A stretch of DNA of 64,000 nucleotides from Sycobia sp. Sy_11. Lineage: Eukaryota > Arthropoda > Insecta > Hymenoptera > Epichrysomallidae. The stretch lies in NCBI GenBank assembly GCA_018907035.1, contig JACCIC010000022.1:639501-703500 (forward strand), read 5' to 3'. How positions within the stretch are numbered: position 1 is the first letter of the stretch; each line of letters opens with the position of its first letter. Positions 47,900 through 60,150 of this stretch are shown here, one piece after another. Position numbers and translations under genes: made by a program. Under the pieces are notes generated by a model, which saw nothing but the letters and a program-made list of their open reading frames with translations, was not told the DNA's origin and ran no database searches.

Positions 47900-49730
47900 T
47901 ATAATAAGTACGCGAAGTCACATTTTTAATTCTTTAATGATATTGAAATGGAGAGCAATCATAAAGAATGGATCAAAGTAATAAAGATTAAATACAAGAA
48001 GAAAGAAATCATTTACCGTTTTATGATAATATCACAATTATTAAGAGAAGTAAATCTATTTGATTAATTATTTTTATTAAATTACTTTTTTTATTACATT
48101 ACATGCTTACTTACAATGAAAAGATATCAATTTTTTTTCAATCAAATTTTTTTTTAATATTTATGGTATTATAAAATATAGTACGACAGTTTAAGAAATA
48201 TTTGAAATTCAAACTCCTATTTTTTAATAACAATATAAGTTCTCTCAATTTGAACATTGTATTATTTGTATACTGCTGTCGATCCTTGTAGATTTTCATT
48301 CAGTGGCGCCCTCGTACTCACAGTAAACGTTTTTCTTTTGCCAATAGCGTGTTGGGTTTTTTTAACCCATTGCCTGTCGTTTTCTTAGAAATTTCCATAA
48401 ATGTTTCTGACATATTTTATTTATAAGGCTAAGACAAATGAATCGGAATTTAGATATACAATAATTAACAAAATAGATTTTTCGCATCATATTCAAGAAA
48501 GAAAATGGAATAAGATTGTATTAATGCAATTTTTGTTTAATAAATATTGTAAAGTCTGTCAGACTTTTCTATTCATATTGGTAATTTTGTTGATATAAAA
48601 TTCGATATTTTTTTTCATCGATTAATTATAACATCAAAATATTTATTAAATAGATATAATATTTATTTCAAAAATAGTGAAAACATTAATATTAATAGTA
48701 TATATTATATTATATTCGTCATATTGAATATAACGAAATTATTAAACATATATACGGAAGTAATTAATGACACAAAATAACATAATAATAAAAATTCTAG
48801 ATTTTTTAACGGTAATTCTTATCTTTGACTAATTATTATGATGAACAGACCAGTATTTTAAATTAACGGTGGACAAGCCTTAAATACAGCCAATTGGGGC
48901 GTGGGTATAGTGCATTAGGGGTGATCCAGCAGTCCCTTTGTGACGAGCAGAACCAAATTAAACATAAATTTTGTCGTATTTCATTTTAGATTTTTATTTC
49001 TAGATTTTCTTTAGATATATGCGTATTGATAAAAATAATTTTATTAGTATCGCACTATTATTAAGCATCTTCTATTCCTTTTTAATAATAGTTCATTCCT
49101 ATATATGAAAAAAAGCAAATCTTCAAAATCTACATTTTATTATTATATTTTATTAAAAAGTATTTTTACATAATTTGGTTATTAATTTTTGAATACTTAT
49201 CAAATTCAAGATTAATAAATATAAGCTTTTAAGTTGAAGACATCCAGCATATATGTATTACGTCAAAAGTTATGCGATAGCTCTGGTACAACCATAAATA
49301 ATTAGACTGGGAATTTCTCAGTTAGACCGAGGTATGTAAAAACTTGTTGATATAAAATTTAAACACTAACCTGTAAGTTCCTAGATTATATCATCCTAGT
49401 GCATGACATTTCACGAACTTATGTGTGTCCACTGTTACGAATACGAGGACAAGACTTTAAAAAAAAAAGCATATTTGAAGTATGCTCGGAAAAAATTCGA
49501 ACAGATTCCGTTTGGATAGCCGAAGCTACTGCTTTTTATAGGTGCTCCTACAGACATTTTAGAGGGTCGATGTTGCTTTTCAATTCCAAGGTATAAAGAA
49601 AATTTTTTTTTTTAATCTGAATTATTTATTTCATTAATATAAAAACATATATACGTGACATCGACACCGATTAATTTGGCCTAGTTCGAGCATACGATAA
49701 CTCTGTAATTTATTATTAACGTTTGAAGTA
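47900..49730. other. AT-rich stretch without a recognisable gene
   Basis: Nothing identifiable on either strand; short frames at 48401-48598 and 49399-49596 have no supporting features. Confidence 0.6.
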
Positions 49731-49739
49731 TTCGGACGA

Positions 49740-50020
49740 TTTCACGCGCGTTATCCGCCGCGCCCAGCTGCAGCCCGCTCGCGCCTTAACCAGCGTGCGC
49801 AAGATTCGCCGAAGATTGACCGGCGATAATTAACGAACTGCGCAACGTAAAGGGCCACCGCCGGGCCAGACTGTAAATTCGAAGTAATGGTCTTAAATAA
49901 AATTACGCGCATGGAAATTATCCGTTGTAACGGGTAGAAATTCCGCTCGCAATCAAGCACGAATGTGGCGAGCTTAATTGCCAAGAAAAGCTCGATCTCG
50001 TGTCTATACGAAGGCATCCC
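49740..50020. promoter_or_regulatory. Compact GC-rich unique element, possible enhancer
   Basis: About 280 bases of GC-rich, repeat-free DNA in AT-rich surroundings, with CAGCTG (E-box type), TAATTA and TTAATTGCC (homeodomain type) motifs. The absence of a simple repeat sets it apart from the other hills. A minus-strand frame (50017-49751) is open but unrecognised. Regulatory role inferred only. Confidence 0.3.
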
Positions 50021-50652
50021 AGAATGGAAACGAACGTAGATATCAAAGAAGAATGTTCGGAGACCGCATTACTTAAGTGAAATAAATATAGGTTATAGAA
50101 AAATATAACTTGTGTCTACATAACAATTAAATTTTTCATTCTCTTGTTTCACACTAATTTTTACCTTTAATGAGTTTGGTCACGACGATTTTTGGAGAAA
50201 ATTCCACAATGTATCTTTTGTACACTTATAACTCTATTTTAACACTTTCTATCCTTTATTTTTATCAAAACCAAGGATATTTACTTCAATTTTAAAGAAT
50301 TTCGAATCGTCACGGATAATTTAAACAATATTTGTTCTACATTCTTTACCACCGCACTGCTTAGTTCTTCTCGCCATTCGTACGAATTGACAGTATACTT
50401 ATGTCCACGTCATATAGCATCATCAGAATTATTTTTCTTGAAATGTCATTGGGTTTGAGGTAAAACCAGATAGATATTTAGCATTGAATATAGAAAAGGT
50501 TTTTGCCTTTGATATAATTAATATTTTAGGTTTCGTACTTATTATTTATAGAAAGAGTTTTTTTTAATTTTCGACAGTGATTGGGAAAAGTACCAAAAAT
50601 TATCAGATACTTAAAGCACCAAAAAGTTTTTTTCAAGATCTCGATCAAAAAC

Positions 50653-50702
50653 TTTAAACACAATTTTAACAATAACTTTAACAACAACTTTAACAACAAT
50701 TG
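50653..50702 (+). repeat. Minisatellite of 12-base units (ACTTTAACAACA type)
   Basis: About four imperfect copies of ACTTTAACAACA. On the minus strand they give repeated Leu-Leu-Leu-Lys tetrapeptides, but there is no other sign of coding. Confidence 0.9.
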
Positions 50703-50959
50703 AAAAAAAATCACTAAAATGCGTTAATACTTTAATAGTCCTATGGTTTGAGAATTCATTTTTAGAACACGATAAATGATCATTATAGCAATATAAATAA
50801 GTAAATTCTAGTTTTATTCTATGCAGAATTTCACTTGTATAATGTATAACTTAAATTGCATAAATATTTTACTTTAGGACTGAGGCCGAGGTTCAGTAAA
50901 ATAGTGTCCTATGTTGTCTTTAGAAAACGTCGTTTCTAATCTCTGGAATTGCGGCTGGC

Positions 50960-50960
<1 letters not shown>

Positions 50961-50998
<38 letters not shown>
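50961..50998. repeat. (TC)n tract
   Basis: Pure TC alternation after GGCTGGCG. Confidence 0.96.
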
Positions 50999-51002
<4 letters not shown>

Positions 51003-51689
51003 CTCTTGACTGATTGAAATTTAATAAATGTTAATTTATTATGTTTTGCCCTATTGACACATAATCTTATGTTTTATGTATGAATCTATATATAGGGATG
51101 AAAGGCCCGAGTGTTTGAATCTGAGGATTCAGTCTTTTTATTCATTTATTTATTTTATCTCATTTGGGTTATTTGCATAGATGTGCGTGTTCTGCTATAT
51201 TCGAATGCTAAGATTTTATTTATACTTTCCTACAAATTTGTTAGGATGCTGTTGTAAGTTATACTACATTATAACTATATCTGTGTCGGTGATAAGAGAC
51301 AGACTTACCGAAATCTTATGTATTATTTATATTTCACGTTGTTTGAATATTTCATAGAATTTAATATATTGACAAAATATATATCGCGTAGCTATTTATT
51401 GTTGAAAAAAAAACAGTAATTTACAATGCTATTTTGTACGAAGTGATTACAAATGACTTCCATCTATCTCTCTATCTATCCCTTCCAAATGAAATGCAAC
51501 CAAAATAAGGTTTCGCATGAACTGCCTCCCTCCCCTCCTCGTACATTAACCTCGATCCTTGTCTTGATAAAGCAGAGGACCGGTAACGGGCAGAACGATG
51601 GGGGAGGCAAAAAATAATCAACGAAATCCATACTTCTCGGGGGCCGTGGCCCCTTTGCGTATGGCGCCGGCTTTAGGGGAGGCCAGGCT

Positions 51690-51707
51690 GGGGGGGGGGC
51701 GTCCCCC
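51690..51707. repeat. G10-CGT-C6 inverted repeat
   Basis: Ten or so G followed by CGT and six C: a six-base-pair G:C stem with a tight loop, or a slipped series of such stems. Confidence 0.9.
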
Positions 51708-51877
51708 CATGTACGCGCGCACCCGCACCTTCGCGACTTCTATAGATATAAAATACACCCACCAAGGGGAATCGACAACGGCAGCCCCTTTACGTATACA
51801 TACGCCCTATATATACATGCAGTCGAGTCGGTCGCACGCCGCCCGGCAACGCTTCGGGAAGGGCTGCTTGGGGGAGG

Positions 51878-51879
<2 letters not shown>

Positions 51880-51926
<47 letters not shown>

Positions 51927-51930
51927 CATC
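51880..51930. repeat. Interrupted (TA)n tract
   Basis: TA alternation broken three times by C, inside the GC hill. Confidence 0.93.
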
Positions 51931-52316
51931 CCATATGTCTATCTTGCGTCGCTGCACACGCAGTCGTCGATCCGTATCGACTCCGCGTTGCGAAGACGCG
52001 GCAGATTACTTATTCTCGCTGCTGTTGCGTACGGTCGGGGCAGCCGTGGAACTCTTCTCTCTCTCTCTGTCGCACCCTACAAGTAAGCGCGCGCACGCGC
52101 TCCGTCTGTCTCTTTCGATGTCTCCTATATATCCTATATGTATATGCATATACACAAAGAGCCGGCACAGGAGCTTTACGCACGCTCGGCGCGAGCTCCC
52201 GGCGCGCGCGGGGCGAGAGCGCCGCGCGCAGTAGAGACAGTCGGGCTCGAAACGTCGCCTCGTCGGGGCGCGCGCGCGCGCATCTCGATCGCGTCGCTCT
52301 GTGCGCGTGCATGTAT

Positions 52317-52345
52317 ATTATTATTATTATTATTATTATTATTAT
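52317..52345. repeat. (ATT)n tract
   Basis: About nine ATT units inside CpG-rich DNA; the only clear trinucleotide tract outside a coding region. Confidence 0.95.
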
Positions 52346-52799
52346 GCAGCCGCTCTTGTTTTCATCGTATCGTCGCGTCGCCCTGTGCACCGGCGTCGCG
52401 CAGCGCGGCTGATCGTTTCGGTGGGTCGTGGAAGCGGATCTCCATCGCTGTGCGTCTTTGCTACTTTTGCTTTCTGTTTTTTTTTTCCTGCTATTCTTCG
52501 TTTTTCGACTCGTGGTGTTTGTTCGCGCGTATATAGCCTGTGACAGGTGGATTAAAGTTCGATCGAGCGGTGTTACTGTACAAATGTAGCGTCAACAGCA
52601 CACGCCGGGAACACGTTTGTGGTGAGAAAGAATGAAAAAAAAAATTGCTACAGAAAATTGTTCGTATGGGGTGTGTGATCTTTTTCAAGGTGCTCTACTA
52701 CGTGTGTTTCGTCTATATGTGCATATATATATATATAGACACAAATACATATACACGTTAAGTACTATATGCATCTTTGCTTGGACCGACGCGACCTTG

Positions 52800-53540
52800 C
52801 CGATCTACACACACACACACATACACTTTGTATAGGTCCACTTTCTTAAATCATATAATTATGTAGTATTAAGGTTTGTTTGTGCGCGCATAATGGGCCA
52901 CCGGTCTCGCGAATTGGCTCTGTACTGATGGACTTGGAAACGTCATTGACCGATTGCGAATTGCCTCGATTATATTTGCACTCGCTGATTAGCGCCATTT
53001 TTTATTATTCAACCTAATTAAAGAGATTGAATCACTTTTCTAAATCGTGTAGAATTGCGCTGATTATCATTTATTTATTTTTATTTTATTTTATAAACGA
53101 GACTTTATTCTATAGTAGTATTTTAAGCAGTCATTGCTTAAACTCATTCAATTCAATTTGATGTACATGTTCGCCAGGGATGTGGAAATACTAAAACAAA
53201 AACTAATATTCGCGCCTCTTGTTATAAACAACAAATTACACCGTATTGTTCTGCATTACAAGAATCGTTCGAATTTATAAATAAATTATTACGAAGCAAG
53301 TATCATTGGCAAGGATGAAGAAAAATCTCGTCGTTGCAAATTTTGATGATGATATACATATATACACTTTCGGTTTGTTTATATAAACTTTTATTGCTCA
53401 ACGTGTGCATAAGTATAATTACGTTTGCATTCTCGTCTCTTACATTTCGCGCTAAACATTCAATGACACGTGGTTGCTGACATAGTAAATGAATACACTT
53501 GTTACAAAATATCTTTCGAATTACACGTTTTTTTGTCAAG
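52800..53540. other. AT-rich stretch without a recognisable gene
   Basis: Short (CA)n at 52808-52824; otherwise nothing identifiable. Confidence 0.55.
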
Positions 53541-53542
<2 letters not shown>

Positions 53543-53605
<63 letters not shown>

Positions 53606-53622
53606 GTGTGTGTATGTGTGTG
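53543..53622. repeat. (TA)n-(TG)n tract
   Basis: Pure TA alternation to about 53595, then TATG and TG units. Confidence 0.96.
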
Positions 53623-53970
53623 TACTTAGTCCTAATACCTTGATTTTAATTTAATTACATTTATTAAAGTTCTCAACAGTCGTTGCATATTTATACTGAT
53701 TATTGAGAATCGTTTCATTCGTTATCGCGATATTTTAACGATGCGGTAAAATAATAAAAATAAAGTCGTTTGGCCTTGAAATGGTTCATGAATAAGACTC
53801 TTTAAAAATTGAAAAACAAGTCTCAAAGCAATAATAAGTTTCTTATGAGCGCAGCACTTTCTTACTCTTCTTTTATTATCACATGCAAAACGGTAAAAGC
53901 AGGCAATATACACTTCGACATCCTTGAAATAAAGTAACTTGCCACAGTGCGAATGGCCGATGTCCATAGA

Positions 53971-53971
<1 letters not shown>

Positions 53972-54016
<45 letters not shown>
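53972..54016. repeat. (AT)n tract
   Basis: Pure AT alternation. Confidence 0.97.
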
Positions 54017-54020
<4 letters not shown>

Positions 54021-54164
54021 CTATATATTCTCCCTGGCATTCTTCATACACCTCCACCGCGCGCTTGAACGGCGTGCAACGCTTCTTTTGTTGTTGTCAA
54101 TTATAGATGTCAATATATGTTGTCAATTGAATGTTGTCAAAAATAGATCATATGTATATGAATA

Positions 54165-54168
<4 letters not shown>

Positions 54169-54215
<47 letters not shown>
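54169..54215. repeat. (TA)n tract
   Basis: Pure TA alternation, preceded by a degenerate TGTCAA repeat near 54107-54140. Confidence 0.97.
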
Positions 54216-54219
<4 letters not shown>

Positions 54220-54631
54220 GATCGTCTTTGTTCAACGTATTATACATACATATACATACATGCGTATATATAACCAATTCGTGGATTTTTCTCTTGCCAC
54301 GAGTCTATGCCGTGCCACTCGATTCTGCACACTCACACACACACACATGATTCATGCAAAGAATTCTCGAGGTTGCGCCGATTCCCTTTTCTATACGCCT
54401 GTTTATACGAGTATTACCCTCGCGTGCGCACGTCTGGCGACCCTATATATATATATAATTAATTTGTGAGCAGCATTCACTAGCCTGATCCACCATGTAT
54501 AATATAAAATGCGTCAGACAGCCGCGACGCGATACAATAATTTCAGCTGGGAGAAAGTCTCGCGCTCACACACGTATACCTTCCGTGTTTGCGTCGCAAA
54601 AAAATGGATCGCCCGGGCCTGTACTGCGCGC

Positions 54632-54633
<2 letters not shown>

Positions 54634-54688
<55 letters not shown>
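54634..54688. repeat. (AT)n tract inserted in CpG-rich DNA
   Basis: Fifty-five bases of pure AT alternation with CTGCGCGCATA immediately left and TGGGCGCGTAAG immediately right. Confidence 0.97.
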
Positions 54689-54691
<3 letters not shown>

Positions 54692-54699
54692 GCGCGTAA

Positions 54700-55060
54700 G
54701 TTGCACTTGGCGCACGTGCAGCGAACGCCCGATCCGGGCGCGCGGTTAACGACGACGCACAATGCACTTTGCATCGGCTAGCCGGGCCGGTACGATACAT
54801 AATCCGCACGTGCGCGTTCCGCGCCCGATGCACACAATGGTACAGAATACGTAGGACGTGTATACGTTATCCGACGACCCTGTCTTTTCCGCGCTCCGCT
54901 ATTACGCGCGACTGATTCGTCATCTGGGCTTTCCGCCTTTTCTTTGCCGTTATCTACCGTATATACGCATATCCGGCGCACCGTCCGCGAAAACAGGAGC
55001 GATCTCCTCCGAGCGTTATCCAGAGGCTCCGGCCAAATACGCCTTTTACAGAGTATGATG
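54700..55060. promoter_or_regulatory. CpG-rich element with two CGCACGTGC E-box sites
   Basis: High-GC unique DNA. CACGTG lies at 54713-54718 and 54807-54812, each inside the nine-base CGCACGTGC, 94 bases apart. CACGTG is the canonical site of bHLH and bHLH-PAS proteins. No frame is recognised; the regulatory role is inferred. Confidence 0.3.
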
Positions 55061-55418
55061 CTCAGATGTATCGTGCGAGATCGGCGACAGTTTCAAATTT
55101 CATTTCTTCGCCATAGATTCTGAGTTACAGAGAGATCGAAGTTGGCAAAATTAATTCATGATTTTATAAATCTTCGAATTGGCATTTATCACTGTAGATC
55201 ATTAAAGGTGCATATGCATATATACGAGCGCCAAGAGATCATCGTCGTCCGTCCGAAGTCAAGAATAAATAAAAATTTCATTTTTCTCGTATATACCGCA
55301 ATATCATCGGTAATAATCGCGTAACCTCAAGAATCGAGAATGAAGAAACATGATTGGTGCTTTCGAATGGCTCGGTGGAGCGCGATCTATTCACGATATT
55401 AACATCGCCTCTTGTTGG

Positions 55419-55421
<3 letters not shown>

Positions 55422-55468
<47 letters not shown>
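55422..55468. repeat. (AC)n-(AT)n tract
   Basis: Pure AC alternation to 55459, then a short AT run. Confidence 0.96.
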
Positions 55469-55719
55469 CCGCAAAAAATCTCGATCTTCTATTAATATAT
55501 GCAACTAACGATGGAGAGCGCAAGCGCTTTGACATCGAGGTGTAAATTCTCTTTTTGTCATTATCCATACTCGGTTTTATGCGCTTAACGGTTTTCTCGA
55601 ACATTATTACTCTTTTACAAGAACTGTTTCTTTTAGCCATAGCCGTGCTCTTATTTTAATGATCGCTGAGCTACAGTCATTTGTCCTCACAGCATTATAC
55701 TTGGACTAGAGATCGACGT

Positions 55720-55722
<3 letters not shown>

Positions 55723-55755
<33 letters not shown>
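55723..55755. repeat. (TC)n tract
   Basis: Pure TC alternation. Confidence 0.96.
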
Positions 55756-55758
<3 letters not shown>

Positions 55759-56111
55759 ACTCTCAAAGATATGCTGATAATCCGGTTCGATGAACCGTAC
55801 AGTTCACCTTGCTCCTCTCTAATATTCTCAATACACGTCCAATTTTGAATTTTTCAATATTGTTTCGTTTTATTTTATTTACTTTCCGTTACCATTCATT
55901 GATTAACGAAAGAAACGAAAATTTAATCAATCGGTAATATTTCTCAGTCTTTTAAATAAATAGTTTGGAAATTCACCAAAATGTTCTCGAGCTTATCGAG
56001 TTCTCGACGTGAATGCTGCCGGCTCTCAGGAATGCAAACTCTGGAATACAAAACCGGATTATCGAAATGTCGAATTCCTTTGGACGGCTATCCGCAAGAT
56101 AGGGAAGGAGA

Positions 56112-56114
<3 letters not shown>

Positions 56115-56184
<70 letters not shown>
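56115..56184. repeat. (GA)n tract, about 70 bases
   Basis: Pure GA alternation, preceded by GGAGAGGAAGAG. Confidence 0.97.
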
Positions 56185-56187
<3 letters not shown>

Positions 56188-56919
56188 TCCTGTTTCGAAT
56201 CCTCCTATTAATGAGCGAATCGCGCGCGCAATTGGCAATTGCGCGTTTCCAATGGGAGCAATCCGTTCGAGCCTCTGGACATTTCTATATGAATACATAT
56301 ACGTGAGCATATTACACGCATATCAGTTAAAAATTGCTCGTTATACGTGTTAATACCTGGAAGAAATCATTCCGACATCCCGCCCATTAATATTCGGTGA
56401 TCTGTGTTCAGAACGTAGGAAAAATAACGAAGAGGCTGAGGTAAATTTTCCTTTCCCCTCTCTCGTATAGCACCCAAATCGGTTATTAGAAATTTCCATC
56501 AAAGTGAAGAGGGAAGCTGACGGTTAATTATTAACTGCTTGTAATTTCTAGGTTTAGTAAACAGATGCGTACAGTATTATATTCTAATAATTTATTTTAT
56601 TTATATAAACGCAATAACAACTGAAATACCAAAAGAAGTGCCTTGTTCCTAATTGCATACTTTAGAGCCGTAATCTTGGGTGTCGCGTGTTGATTATTAG
56701 GACGTAAGTTGTTTTATTTCGAGTAACTCTCTGCTTCTTTATATATTTCATTCTCCATCGATGGACAGGGTGCAGATTTTAATAATATTTTCCTCCCTAT
56801 ATGCGCAAGAGGCACCGATGATACTTTTTCTCCAATGCTGACCGATGCGTCGTGCATAATCTCTTTCTTTTTTTTCTTCTTTTTGACGCGTAAAACTTAC
56901 GTAAAGTTGCATTCTTTCT

Positions 56920-56995
56920 CTCTCTCTCGCTCTCTCTTTCTCATCACGTCGAACCTGTACCTTATACACGTAGTCGCGTGTTTCACGATATCCAA

Positions 56996-57026
<31 letters not shown>

Positions 57027-57051
57027 TCTCTCTTCCTCTCTCTCTATTTCT
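56920..57051. repeat. CT-rich segment with two (CT)n tracts
   Basis: CT alternation at 56919-56941 and 57001-57051 with GCTC and TTCC interruptions. On the minus strand this gives Glu/Arg-rich frames that are repeat artefacts. Confidence 0.9.
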
Positions 57052-57609
57052 TTCTCGTGGCCAGATATTTTATTAGGGCTACTGGCGCGTTTACGCAATG
57101 CAATCCGTCATTTCGCGCTCCTTGAAGAAAAATAGCCATTTCTGATAAACGGGCTCATTGTTTGGCCGTCAATTATTCTATTTCTCTCCTTCTCTCTCTC
57201 CCTCTCGTTCTATTCAACAAGTGTACGCAAATTGGCATAATTACCATCGACGTTGTTGACCTGTAAATCCGAGGCTAGATTGGCTGTTTCTTTCTCTCTT
57301 TCCCTCGGTGAATGTTAAATATGTATGTTGTACTGCGTTCATAATTATTATTCCTTTTCTGTCGCTATATATTCAGCAATTAAGGCATTAAAATTGTAGA
57401 AAATTTTTGATTTACTTGAAATTTTTTTGTTAATGGAGTTATTTATAAATAGAAAATTAAGAACCATTTTTAATTTCTTGATAAAATTATTTTTCGTATT
57501 GTTCATACCTTTACGCAGGTTAATATTATTCTGATGTTATATTCTAGACCCATTTGTTTAATACGAAACATTCCGTATTTATGAGCTGCACGCCATACTT
57601 ATATACGTT

Positions 57610-57615
57610 TATATA

Positions 57616-57669
<54 letters not shown>
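57610..57669. repeat. (AT)n tract
   Basis: AT alternation with one TG interruption at 57621. Confidence 0.96.
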
Positions 57670-57672
<3 letters not shown>

Positions 57673-57850
57673 CCAAGTTTATTATCTGTAACACGTGATA
57701 CGGCATAAGGCCTAATTTAATAAAATTTTAATACACCATATAAATTATTACGTGCGTAATTTACTAATTAACTATGTATAGGAAATTATAGGCTATACGA
57801 TGTTAGAGTAATAAATAAATACCCACAAGCAAGAATTTTGTTCCATTCCC

Positions 57851-57852
<2 letters not shown>

Positions 57853-57900
<48 letters not shown>
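57853..57900. repeat. (TA)n tract
   Basis: Pure TA alternation after TTCCCCTCA. Confidence 0.97.
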
Positions 57901-57903
<3 letters not shown>

Positions 57904-58172
57904 TTTCAAATACTGAACTTGGCAGATATCGATTTTCTCTATAAATATATTGCAATTTTACAGCGAGGTCATGGAAATTTCCTCCGATATTTGCACGTAA
58001 TGGTTTTCGCGCTTATATATCAACATGCCGCTATATTATAGAGTTTTTAATCGTATTACTGATTCGGTATACATATCTAGTCACGTATAATCTAACTCAA
58101 GAGTATACTCATTTGCGAGAATGTCATCAAACTGCCGCGAGTGTAGTCATCGCTTTGTATACATATATACAT

Positions 58173-58176
<4 letters not shown>

Positions 58177-58233
<57 letters not shown>
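58177..58233. repeat. (AT)n tract
   Basis: AT alternation, with a single G near its right end. Confidence 0.97.
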
Positions 58234-58266
58234 GGCGGTTTATCAAGGCGTTTTCTCTTATCGATG

Positions 58267-58270
<4 letters not shown>

Positions 58271-58313
<43 letters not shown>
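58271..58313. repeat. (AT)n tract
   Basis: Pure AT alternation only 37 bases after the previous tract, separated by unique sequence that includes GGCGGTTTATCAAGGCG. Confidence 0.97.
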
Positions 58314-58315
<2 letters not shown>

Positions 58316-58493
58316 CGTTAAGTTTTCAAGCCTTCAATTTAAGCATCAGAGTTGAGAGACTCTCGGGTTCTTTCGCCGTGCGGGCGGAACTTTTTCGCTC
58401 CAATTTTAATTTTATATTAATAAGAAGGTCGGCGACTCAATTAAATTCAGAGGCCAATCGATAAGGCCACTTAAGTCATCCTCAAAGTACAAC

Positions 58494-58500
<7 letters not shown>

Positions 58501-58549
<49 letters not shown>
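58501..58549. repeat. (TA)n tract
   Basis: Pure TA alternation; fifth AT tract in about 950 bases, the densest cluster in the window. Confidence 0.97.
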
Positions 58550-58551
<2 letters not shown>

Positions 58552-58559
58552 CAAAAAGT

Positions 58560-59751
58560 GCGGGCTTTGCGCCATTCCGCTCTTTCTAGCGAATAAGGCG
58601 CGCATCCGTTATATTATAAACACCTTTTATTTTACGAAGCAGTGAACATTGCGCGCATTAATTGTTGCATATTAATTAAAACGTATATACAGGATTTATG
58701 AGCCAAGCTAATTTCTAACGGTACAAAATCATCCGAAAATTCATTTTGCAGAAAAAGATGCACATATAATTATACGACTTGCTCGATTTATCAAGAAAAT
58801 GTATATGATAATCCATTATGAGAGAGTGGGAGAGAGAAAAATATACTATTATTATTAGATATTAGATGGTTCAGAATAAGTTAATACTTTAAGATCGATA
58901 TATGGGAAAAAGAGTATATAAAATTTTGATTTCGTCGAGAAAAAATGTTATTTTACAAATTGTCATCTTATGAGACAAAAATTATTTTCTACGTATATAA
59001 TGAGAGATCTGACTAACCTCATAAAGCTAATTACAGTTCTAAATTATATTATTTATCAAGTACGTATTTGTTTAATACAAAGAAACAGTTGTTCAGCATT
59101 AAACTGCATAGAAAGAAATAAAGCGAATTTTGCAGTTGCAATTAGTTTATTAGTTGTGTAGCGAAGCATGCAGTGGATACATGAATAATAAGATCATGTC
59201 CCCCCCCCCAACTCTATCAAGCCGATTACCCTCAGACCTTTCCTTAGGTGGTATGTCCAATTTGAAATGCGTAAATTTTATCCGTCGAAAATGACAGAGT
59301 GTAAAAATCTAGAGCAAATTGCCATAGGTCCTAGAGGAAGTTTTACAAGCGCAGATTTTCTCGAATATTTAATGTTAACGTTGTATGTAAAATTTACCGA
59401 TTACTATTGTTATTTTTCGAGAAAATTATTTTCCTTGAAGAATATAACGGTTGTTGTAACGTTAGCGTATATTGGAAGCGTGTGTATATATATAACAAGT
59501 TGCATATAATACCTCTGATGTATGCAACGGCGCGCCGTCACAGAAGCTTTATCTACCGCACCATTATGCTGCCAATTAATTTTTCTTTCTCGAAGTACAG
59601 TTTTTCCTTTCGTAAATTTTCAATGCATCGCGCATCCTTTCAAGTCGAACCCTTCATCGTCGACGCTATCGATTTCCAATATATTACGTACAGAATTAAG
59701 TTTTGAGCAGCGGTGATGCAATATCGGTAGCGGTCCATCAGTGCCCATAGC

Positions 59752-59805
<54 letters not shown>

Positions 59806-60150
59806 CGGTGACTTAATTCCATTTCAGCTCTTGCTTATTAGCAATCTCGGCAAACTCTGCAGCAGGAGAGCCCCGCCTATAGCGGTTTCTAAGTTGATTA
59901 ATAAGCCAGAATTCTTGTTCTACAGTAAAGTTTAACCAAAGTGAAAGCAGCTTATGCCGCATAAACAAACCAAAGTTAAAATTATATGTCATCGTTACTC
60001 GCGTAAAAAGTATTCGGACGTTGAAAAATAAAAATCTTTTCCAAATATGGCTTAGTCGTATACGTATTATATTTATTCGCGTTGTAAAAATTTGAGGAAA
60101 ATTAAAGCGTCCTTATGATATTAAAATTTACTCATCATTGCGATTCTTTC
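58560..60150. other. AT-rich stretch without a recognised gene
   Basis: Includes a C10 run at 59200-59209 and a short plus-strand frame around 59279-59509 that I cannot place. Nothing else is identifiable apart from the (TA)n tract at 59754-59804. Confidence 0.5.
59754..59804. repeat. (TA)n tract
   Basis: Pure TA alternation between CCCATAGCCCA and ACGGTGACTT. Confidence 0.97.

Larger units (their letters stand above)
51500..52620. promoter_or_regulatory. GC/CpG-rich hill, promoter-like composition
   Basis: Contains a G-run/C-run hairpin at 51690-51707, a repeated CCCCTTT(G/A)CGTAT at 51650 and 51785, CG-alternating runs near 52085-52100 and 52265-52281, and an (ATT)n tract. A plus-strand frame opens at 51598 with MGEAKNNQRNPYFSGAVAPL but runs into TATA repeats, so coding is doubtful. 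Possible promoter or 5' untranslated region of an unidentified gene. Confidence 0.3.
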
